Assembly: GCA_023230505.1 (NCBI GenBank)
Contig: JALNXF010000001.1
Coordinates: 372,001 to 436,000, forward strand
Length of the DNA stretch: 64,000 nt
Direction: 5' to 3'
DNA from: Candidatus Altimarinota bacterium
GTDB lineage: Bacteria > Patescibacteriota > Gracilibacteria > BD1-5 > UBA2023
Each line of letters begins with the position of its first letter. Within the stretch, counting starts at the first letter, position 1. Below the pieces are notes generated by a model. The model was not told the DNA's origin. It made no database searches and worked only from the letters and a program-made list of their open reading frames with translations. Made by a program: the position numbers and the translations under genes. Positions 55,093 through 64,000 of this stretch are shown here, piece by piece.

Positions 55093-55556
55093 TGAAAGAT
55101 ATTTTTGATATAAAATGAGTTTTGTATGCGAATTTATTTAGCAAGCAATTTTTTAGTTATTTTTTTGAATTTGTAATTTTATTTTTTATTGTTTTTTTAA
55201 TATCATTTTGAATTGATAAATTAGTTAAATATCTTAAAAAATTATACGCAAAAAGGATTGAAAAAATGCTTTTAAAGAAAAAATATATAGAAATAATTTC
55301 TAATTTAGACGCTTCAGATAAGGAATTTTCTAATAAATTAAATTATTACGTAAGAGATTATTTTGAAAAAGCCTGAGTTATAAAAGATCCAACAAAGAAA
55401 ACAGCAACCGAGCTTAAAACATGAAAATATAAATTTTTAGATGATTTTTTTGTTAATTGTAGAGATTTAGAATTTGATAAAGAAAGAAATAATATTAAAT
55501 ACAAAGAAAAACTTCAAACTGAGGCCACTTTAATTATTCAAAATAATTATTTATAG
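55092..55556 (+). CDS. Small membrane protein of the MoxR cluster
   Basis: 154 residues. One strong membrane helix (FEFVILFFIVFLISFGIDKL) near residues 25-45, then a basic helical cytoplasmic tail. YYVRDYFEKAGVIKDPTKKT ATELK resembles the C-terminal part of DUF4129/DUF4381-type proteins that accompany MoxR-DUF58 operons. Its start overlaps the DUF58 stop by one base. Confidence 0.7.
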
Positions 55557-55583
55557 TTGTCAATCCAAAATTAAATATTCTCT

Positions 55584-55610
55584 TTGACTAATTTTCAATT
55601 AAAATATAAT
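55584..55610 (+). promoter_or_regulatory. Promoter of the duplicated-domain gene
   Basis: TTGACT (55584-55589) and TATAAT (55605-55610) with a 15-base spacer, 27 bases before the ATG at 55637. One of the clearest promoters in the window. Confidence 0.65.
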
Positions 55611-55636
55611 AATCAAATTTCCTTAATTGAAAATTT

Positions 55637-56332
55637 ATGAGCTTAAATTGAAATAATTATACTTTTACTGGTTGTAAGGCTCCGTTTTTTTGACAAGTAT
55701 TTAAAGATGTATCTTACATACAAGACCCAAATAAGGTTCATTTATCAGAAAATAGTCCAGAAGTAATAAAAAATTGAGGATTTTTTATTAATCAAATTGA
55801 TTGAACAACTCATTTTTTCCAAGGTAGGAAATGAGGCAATGAAACTGTAATGGTAAAATTAAAATGAATGTGATATTATTATTTATTTAAAGAGTATATT
55901 TGAAATTCAAGATGAATTGTAACACTGAAATGTAAAGATATTTTTGAAAGGGCTAACTGAGATGAGGTTGTAGATTATCTGATTAAAAACGAAAAAATAA
56001 CAACAATCGATCCTATCACTGCAAAAAATATTTTATGAAATATAAAAAATATTACTTCTGAAAGAATTAATTGAGTTTTGACTGAAACAAATAAATCATT
56101 ATTCACCATCGAACAACCTTGATGAACAACGCACTATATAAAATGAAAGATGGTAAAATTAAAGGCCTGATTACTAGATTTATTACTTGAATGTATTAAT
56201 AAAACTAAATGAAAAATAAGTATTAAATGCAAACAAGTTTTTGAAAGATGAAATTTAGTTGAAATTAAGGAATTTATCAAAAATGCAAAAGAAAATAATA
56301 TATCATCCGATTATGATTTACTTCATAACTAA
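55637..56332 (+). CDS. Hypothetical protein with internal duplication
   Basis: 231 residues, no family recognised. Two halves repeat one pattern. Half one has DGTTHFFQGRKGGNETVMVK then TLKCKDIFERANGDEVVDYL; half two has GGTTHYIKGKMVKLKAGLLD then SIKCKQVFERGNLVEIKEFI. The shared core is GTTH-(F/Y)-...-KCK-x-(I/V)-FER-x-N. Soluble, no signal peptide. It has its own promoter. Confidence 0.75.
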
Positions 56333-56430
56333 ATTAAATATTTTTATAAAAACCTAAATTTAGATTTGATTTATTAGTTAAATAGTATAAACTACAATAA
56401 TCAGTTTATATTTTTTAAAACAAAAAAACT

Positions 56431-57771
56431 ATGGAAATACCACAAAAAGTAAGATGAATGCAGGATATTTTTTGAGAATACCAAAGGTATTTTACATTTT
56501 TAAAAAAAGTTTCTCGTCATGAATTTCGTAAAAATTGATTTACCCGTATTTCAACACCAATTATTGAAAAAGCAGAATTAATCAAAAGAAGTATTTGAGA
56601 AAATACAGACATTGTCTCAAAAGAAATGTATAATATTATTGATAAGAAATGAAGAGAATTAGTATTAAAACCTGAATCAACAGCTGGAATTATGAGAGCT
56701 TATTTAAATAATTTCCTAGATGAGACTCAGCCAGTTTATTTATATTATATTGAACCTCATTTTAGATATGAAAGACCACAAAAATGAAGATATAGACAAT
56801 TTAATCAAATTGGATCTGAAATTATATGAGAATTAGATCCTGTTTTAGATGCAAAATTAATACATATTTGAAAATCAATTTTAGATTCTATCTGACTTAA
56901 AGATACTTTTAAAGTGAAAATTAATTCAATTTGAACAAATAAAGAAAGAGAAAAATATTTAGAAGAATTAAAATGATTTTTTTCAAATAAAAAAGCTCAT
57001 CTAGATGATACAGATTTACATAGATTAGAGACTAATCCACTACGCATTCTAGATAGTAAAAATCCTGATACAATTGAATTACTTAAATTCGCTCCAAAAA
57101 TCACAGATTTCCTAAAAAAAGAATCAAGAGAATTTTATGAAAAAGTTAAAGAATATTTAGATATTTTAAATGTAGAATATATTGAAGATTCATCACTTGT
57201 AAGATGACTTGATTATTATTGTCATACTGTTTGGGAATTTGTTGATTTTTCTGGAAGAAGTCAAGATGCACTTGGTTGATGATGAAGATATGATGAACTC
57301 TCTAAAACCCTATGATATAAAACTGCGGTTCCAGCCGTTTGATTTGCATTTTGAGCAGAACGTCTAATTGAGCAAATTATGGAAACATGAGTGAAATTAA
57401 AAAATAAAGATATAATTCACCTTTATTTCATTCAACTTTGAGATGCTGCAAAAAAAATAATATTACCACTTGATATCGAAGCAAGAAAAAGATGATTGAA
57501 TTCCTCAATTTCACTTTGAACTCCATCAATTAAAATACAATTAAAAAAAGCTAATAAAATTAATGCAAAATTTGTAGCAATAGTTGGTGTTATGGAGGCA
57601 AAAAATTGAGTTTGCCAACTTAAAGATATGGTAGCCGGAACTCAAGAAGAAGTAAAATTAGATAATTTATTAGATCATATTATAGGAAAAGTTTGAAAAG
57701 AAAATCTTGATTTTTATAGTCCAGCTAAGGATTTTATTATAGAAGAACCAAAATTATTAGAAGATTTTTAA
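56431..57771 (+). CDS. hisS: Histidine--tRNA ligase
   Basis: 446 residues. Class II synthetase: motif 1 FTRISTPIIEKAELIKRSIG, motif 2 YIEPHFRYERPQKGRYRQFN QIGSE, the histidine-binding signatures LVRGLDYYCHTVWEF and the glycine-rich ALGGGGRYDELSKTLG, and motif 3 AVGFAFGAERLIEQI. The C-terminal anticodon-binding domain (IIHLYFIQLGDAAKKIILPL) is present. UGA codes three of the four Gly in GGGGRYDEL. A HisZ paralogue is unlikely because the catalytic signatures are intact. Confidence 0.95.
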
Positions 57772-57779
57772 ATTTATTC

Positions 57780-57808
57780 TTGATTAATTAAATATTTTTT
57801 TATATAAT
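57780..57808 (+). promoter_or_regulatory. Promoter of the hibernation-factor-like gene
   Basis: TTGATT (57780-57785) and TATAAT (57803-57808) with a 17-base spacer, 33 bases before the ATG at 57842. Confidence 0.6.
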
Positions 57809-57841
57809 ACAAATGTTATTTATTTACTAATAAAAAATATT

Positions 57842-58144
57842 ATGGAATTACAAAGAAAAGTTAACCTAAAAAATTTGGATAACGACAAAAATGTTGTTGA
57901 AAGACTTATTGATGAAAATATGTCTACCAAATTAGATAAATATTTACAAAAATTTGATAAAGATGATATAGAATGAGAATTATCTCTAACTATTGAAAAA
58001 AACAAAAAAAATCTATTTGATTGAATACTCCAATTAATTATAGATTGAAAAAAATTTAGATATGAAAGAGAAGATTTTAAAAAATTAGACGATTTAATTA
58101 ATCATTTATTTGATCACTTCAAAGAAGAATTATCAAGTAAATAA
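57842..58144 (+). CDS. HPF/RaiA-like ribosome hibernation factor (probable)
   Basis: 100 residues, the size of a short hibernation-promoting factor. ENMSTKLDKYLQKFDKDDIE, GELSLTIEKNKKNLFDGILQ and a final DDLINHLFDHFKEELSSK follow the strand-helix order of S30AE proteins (the helix 'KLDKYLQKF', the lysine-rich strand, and the C-terminal helix 'L-D-D-L-I-x-x-L-x-x-x-L-K'). It would bind the 30S decoding centre in starved cells. Moderate confidence because similarity is spread thin. Confidence 0.65.
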
Positions 58145-58156
58145 ATAAGAAATTAC

Positions 58157-58182
58157 AAAATTCCCGCCCCGGCGGGAGTTTT
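58157..58182. terminator. GC-rich terminator
   Basis: Stem CCCGCC / GGCGGG with an AT extension (AAAATT ... AGTTTT) and only two loop bases; could also be a REP-like element. About 13 bases after the hibernation-factor-like gene; it may limit read-through into the RseP-type gene. Confidence 0.65.
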
Positions 58183-58201
58183 AAAATATAACTAAAATAT
58201 T

Positions 58202-59386
58202 ATGAATATAATTTTATGAATTATCTTAGCAATTATTGTTTTTTCAGTAATAGTATTTTTTCATGAGCTAGGACATTTTTTATTTGCTAAGCTTTTTTGA
58301 GTAAAAGTTGAAGAATTTTGAATATGAATTCCACCGAGAATTACAAGATTATTTAAGGATAAATCAGGAACAGAATATACAATTAACTGGTTCCCTATTT
58401 GATGATTTGTAAAGCTTTTTTGAGAAGAGTATAATGAGGATACTATAAAAAATAAAAATAGTCTTGTCTCAAAATCAACTATAAAACAAATGATTATAAT
58501 TTTAGCTTGAGTTTGTTTTAATTTTATAATTGCGACTGTTATCTTTACTACAGCATTTATGATATGAACCGGACCTCTTACAATTAATACAAAATTTGAT
58601 ACAAATGTTACCACAAAATTAATCCCTAGCCTAAATGAAGCAGTTAATTTATGAATTATAAAAACATCTGGAATTATTTTATCTCCAATTGTCTGAAGCA
58701 TTGCAGATAATGCTGGATTAAAGGAATGAGATATCTTACTTTCAATAGATAATGAAATGATTTCAAGCCCTGAACAAATGGTAGAAATTGTATCTAGCTC
58801 TAAAAAATCACTCAAATTTTTAATTAGAAGATGAAACGATGAATTTATTAAAGGTATTTTGCCAATTTCATGAAAAATTTGAGCTTATGTATGATATAAT
58901 GTATCATCTGTAAATAAAGATTTTAAATATAAATTTAGTCCAAGTGAAGCTGTAAGGCAGTGATTTTGAGAAACTATAAATCAATCAAAACTAGTTTTAG
59001 AGCTTATGAAAAATTTAGTTTCAAAGATATTAAATCCAAAAAATAATATTGAAAGAACAGAAGCTGTAAATAGTTTATGATGACCGATCGCTGTATGAAA
59101 TTTATTTGTAGATTTAGTGAAAGAAAATGCAAGTATACTTATGATTTTACTAATTTGAGCATTACTTAGTGTGAATTTAGCCATATTTAATTTACTCCCA
59201 CTTCCAGCACTTGATTGATGAAGGTTTTTTATAATGCTACTTAATTCTATTGTAATATTCATTTTCTGAAAAAAAGTTATAGATTGACGAGTTGAGAATT
59301 TAATTCACCTACTATGATTTTTATTCCTCATAACTCTCAGCCTATTTGTAGCATATAAAGATATTTTTAAATTAATTTTTAATTAA
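58202..59386 (+). CDS. rseP: RseP-type site-2 zinc metalloprotease
   Basis: 394 residues. The zinc site VIVFFHELGHFLFAKLFG (~residue 21, HExxH as HELGH) and the third ligand loop NLLPLPALDGGRFFIML (~residue 335) are intact, within at least three membrane helices. A PDZ domain lies between (SIADNAGLKEGDILLSIDNE). Site-2 proteases cut membrane-anchored anti-sigma factors or leftover signal peptides. Length and layout match RseP/RasP. Confidence 0.93.
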
Positions 59387-59400
59387 CCTCACCCCTTATA

Positions 59401-60570
<1,170 letters not shown>

Positions 60571-60581
60571 TCATAAATATA

Positions 60582-60616
60582 AAAAAATCTGAATTCTGGA
60601 ATTCAGATTTTTTTAT
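60582..60616. terminator. Bidirectional terminator after tgt
   Basis: Stem AAAAAATCTGAATTC / GAATTCAGATTTTTT with a 2-base loop; A and T runs on both sides suit tgt and the convergent collar-like gene. Confidence 0.8.
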
Positions 60617-60630
60617 TTAAAATTTTAAAT

Positions 60631-61293
60631 TTAATTCTTTGAACAATAAACCACAGTCACATAAGCCGGAACATTGCTTGAACTCGCAGTATTTCAGGTA
60701 ATAGGATCATTTCAATCAGCTCAAGTACTAGGACTTCAATATGGATTGTTGGTGAGAACATAATTATCAGTAATATTTTGAGATGCATCACCATAATAAT
60801 TCCATCTTACCGAAGTAAAACTTGATCATACTCAAAATGGTTCAACTGAAGAAGGTCACCGAAATGAATATCAAGCATTAGTACTAATACCAAAAGGCAT
60901 TTCGTGTTTATGAACCATTGTATGAGTATGACTAGGTCATAATAAGCCTGTAGCGGCATGTGTATGAGTATCAGCTCAACCTGTTGTACCATAAGTTGTG
61001 GCACCTCTTGGGAATTTATTGTCTAGAGCTGTGACTCTGGTCCAGTTAGTAGTATCTGGACATCAGTTATTAAACATTAGAATTGCTCAAGATGGAACAG
61101 AATTAGAATTTATCTTACCATCAAGTTCTGTCAGACTATCAACCATCATATTCCAAGAATTTGCAGTTAATCAGGTTCCAGGTGATACTTTAGCTGGAAG
61201 ATTAGTAAGAGCTCCATAAACTACAACACAAGTTCAAACTGTAATAAAAAATGTTAATCATCAGATAACTGATTTTTTTATTGTTTCTCTCAT
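60631..61293 (-). CDS. Secreted phage-tail-collar-like protein
   Basis: 220 residues. N-terminal membrane/signal helix (KKSVIGGLTFFITVGTCVVV). The rest matches tail-collar/receptor-tip domains: VPSGAILMFNNGCPDTTNWT, RVTALDNKFPRGATTYGTTG GADTHTH (the His-rich HTH turns) and the end NVPAYVTVVYCSKN. In CPR genomes such domains are found on secreted or pilin-linked adhesins as well as phage tails. No other phage genes are near, so a cell-surface binding protein is preferred. Confidence 0.78.
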
Positions 61294-61356
61294 AAATTTA
61301 ATATTAAAAAAATAAATGCGTCGAAATTGTAATATATTTTTTTCAAAAAAGCAAAT

Positions 61357-61392
61357 AAATAAAACTGGCTTAAATATAATCCAGTTTTATTT
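61357..61392 (-). terminator. Terminator of the RecX-like gene
   Basis: A 12-bp stem AAATAAAACTGG / CCAGTTTTATTT with a 12-base loop, directly at the 3' end of the RecX-like gene on the minus strand. Confidence 0.65.
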
Positions 61393-61979
61393 TACAAAAA
61401 ATCCTTGAAATCTCAGTATTTATATCATTTTGAAAACATTTTTTGGATAATTTTTTCTTTTTGAAATTGGCCTTGTTTTAATTTTTCGATTTCATTTAAT
61501 ATTTTATCCTCCGTGTCTCAGAGTTTATTCTCCTCAATAATTTGAGATATAATTTCTTTATCAAATCAAGATTGAAGCAGTGAGCAAACAATATTTTTAA
61601 TAGATTTTTTATTTAGAGAAAGCTCTATTTTTTGTTTAATATAAGCATAAGATTTAAAATTATTTTCTGACTTTGGGGTTAAATTTAAGAGAATTTTTTC
61701 TATATCATCTTTTTTGAAATCTTTCTGGATTAATTTACTTATTATAAATCTTTGACTTTTTCACTTATCAAGAAGTTCTCATATTTTTATTTCAAGTAAA
61801 TATTCCTCTCTAAAATCATCTTTTAGCTCAATTAATAATTTTTTGATATTTTCTTTATTTTGAGTTTTTTGTTCTAGTTTTTTTACTAGTTTTCAAATAG
61901 ATGGGTAATATCTGAGATAATACCAAAGCGCATAATTTTTGAGTGTTTCAAATTTGGAATAGTCTGGGATATATTTCAT
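61392..61979 (-). CDS. RecX-like regulatory protein
   Basis: 195 residues. Three-helix repeats typical of RecX: YALWYYLRYYPSIGKLVKKL, RFIISKLIQKDFKKDDIEKI LLNL, YIKQKIELSLNKKSIKNIVC SLLQSGFDKEIISQII, then QKMFSKGYKYGDF. RecX binds RecA filaments and limits their activity. Similarity lies in the helix pattern rather than strict motifs. It starts 7 bases after the atpC stop and may be co-transcribed with the ATP synthase genes; its partner recA is not in the window. Confidence 0.7.
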
Positions 61980-61986
61980 AATTTAA

Positions 61987-62397
61987 CTATCAAATAGCTA
62001 ATTGCTCTTTAGCACTTTCTTTTAGATATTCAAGTTCTAGCTCTATATATCTATCCATATCCATCTTTTTTTCGCTAGCTGACATTTCTTCCATTAGTTT
62101 CTTTGCTTCATCTTTTTTGGCTTTAATTTCTTCAAGATTAAGTCATGCTCAATCATCCACCATATCAGCAATAATTGTTAAATTCGTTCAATCAGTCTCA
62201 ATTACTCAACCTCCAATTGCGAATTTTTCAACATTTCCTTCAAATTTTAATTTCAAAATACCAGGTCTTAAAGCTGAAATAAGAGGAACATGCGAAGATA
62301 ATACAGTTATCTCCCCTGCTTTCGTTGGAATTATAGCTTGCTCTAGATTATCTATCTCAAGAACTTTTTTCTTTACAGAAATTAACGTAAGTTTCAT
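61987..62397 (-). CDS. atpC: ATP synthase F1 epsilon subunit
   Basis: 136 residues. The N-terminal beta-sandwich (LTLISVKKKVLEIDNLEQAI; AGEITVLSSHVPLISALRPG) and the C-terminal two-helix domain (NLEEIKAKKEAKKLMEEMSA) are typical. Epsilon is part of the rotary stalk and can lock the enzyme against ATP hydrolysis. Read with UGA = Gly, the frame runs one residue past AKEQLAI to a UAG stop. Lies 133 bases downstream of atpD, the gap being filled by repeats. Confidence 0.95.
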
Positions 62398-62428
62398 ATT
62401 GAATTAAGTTAAATTAAATTAGATTAAT

Positions 62429-62509
62429 TGTCATTCCCATGAAGATGGGAATCTTCCTTGTATTTTTTTAATATATTTTGTAGATTCCTGCCTCCGCAGG
62501 AATGACAGA
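62429..62509. repeat. Pair of inverted REP-like elements in the atpD-atpC gap
   Basis: Two palindromes: TGTCATTCCCATGAAGATGG with GAATCT (62429-62455) and AGATTCCTGCCTCCGCAGGA with ATGACA (62482-62507). The outer ends TGTCATTCC and GGAATGACA are inverted copies of each other. In the minus-strand transcript they form two stable hairpins between atpD and atpC, which could stabilise the upstream message. Confidence 0.7.
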
Positions 62510-62530
62510 AATGGGTAGGATGACACGAGA

Positions 62531-63925
<1,395 letters not shown>

Positions 63926-64000
63926 AAAAGTAAAAATTAGTAATTATAAATTATATTTTAAGTTATCCTTATTCTCCCTCTCCCTCTCTCGAGATGGTGG
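63926..64000. other. Unassigned edge sequence
   Basis: AT-rich gap upstream of atpD ending in a C/T-rich run and CTCGAGATGGTGG at the right edge. It may be a further REP-like element or the 3' end of the next ATP synthase gene; too short to decide. Confidence 0.3.

Noticed and set aside
58261..58815. 184-residue open frame on the minus strand
   Set aside because: It lies wholly opposite the RseP-type protease, whose HELGH, PDZ and DGGR motifs are read on the plus strand.
60631..61293. Prophage tail gene
   Set aside because: The collar-like domain is isolated among housekeeping genes, has its own signal segment and no other phage gene is near.

Overview
The window comes from a bacterium that reads UGA as glycine (translation table 25), so it belongs to the Absconditabacteria (SR1) / Gracilibacteria (BD1-5) branch of the Patescibacteria (CPR). 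UGA falls at invariant glycines of conserved proteins: the toprim motif of TopA, the GGDEF motifs, the Fic motif, the Walker A motif of AtpD and the GGGGRYDEL motif of HisS. No gene ends in UGA; every stop is UAA or UAG. In the standard code nearly all genes look shattered. All gene ends below were read with UGA = Gly, and every coding length is a multiple of three in that reading. The DNA is very AT-rich, intergenic gaps are short and neighbouring genes often overlap by a few bases.

Layout. 1-9.7 kb: a membrane-anchored helix-turn-helix protein, a secreted M23 peptidase with S-layer-like repeats, valS (minus), a RelE-type toxin-antitoxin pair, a secreted Ala/Thr-rich surface protein (minus), a protein with a degenerate GGDEF domain and an orphan. 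9.7-17.3 kb: one minus-strand gene for an Ig-like surface protein of about 2,531 residues. 17.4-20.3 kb: a second toxin-antitoxin pair between 24-nt direct repeats, then a prepilin-like protein with FecR and LamG-like parts. 20.3-28.2 kb: an accessory island holding two overlapping Fic-methyltransferase fusions, a lipase-like operon, a second partly decayed lipase/Fic set, and a small gene with no UGA glycine codons that looks recently acquired.

28.3-41.7 kb: rlmE, a FapA-like DUF342 protein, rplJ-rplL with a leader, two pilin-like genes, yidD, tRNA-Gln with repeats made of its own 3' end, an S41 protease, topA and an amidohydrolase. 41.7-47.9 kb: two PAS-GGDEF proteins, a PH-like membrane protein, a lytic transglycosylase, rpsO and a cyclic-nucleotide-binding protein. 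48-60.6 kb: an NDK-like protein, a Nudix hydrolase, an RluD-type synthase, a prepilin with an FGE-like C-terminus, an HD hydrolase, a MoxR/DUF58 set, hisS, a hibernation-factor-like gene, an RseP-type protease and tgt. 60.6-64 kb: a collar-like secreted protein, a RecX-like protein, atpC and atpD (minus).

The gene set suits a small host-attached cell: many cell-surface proteins, pseudopilins, cell-wall hydrolases and conflict-type genes beside a core set for translation, ATP synthesis and tRNA/rRNA modification. The strongest candidate for an undescribed system is the Fic-methyltransferase/lipase island at 20.3-27.7 kb. Its first protein joins a Fic domain to a methyltransferase with the signature of the trimethylguanosine synthase (TGS1) family.
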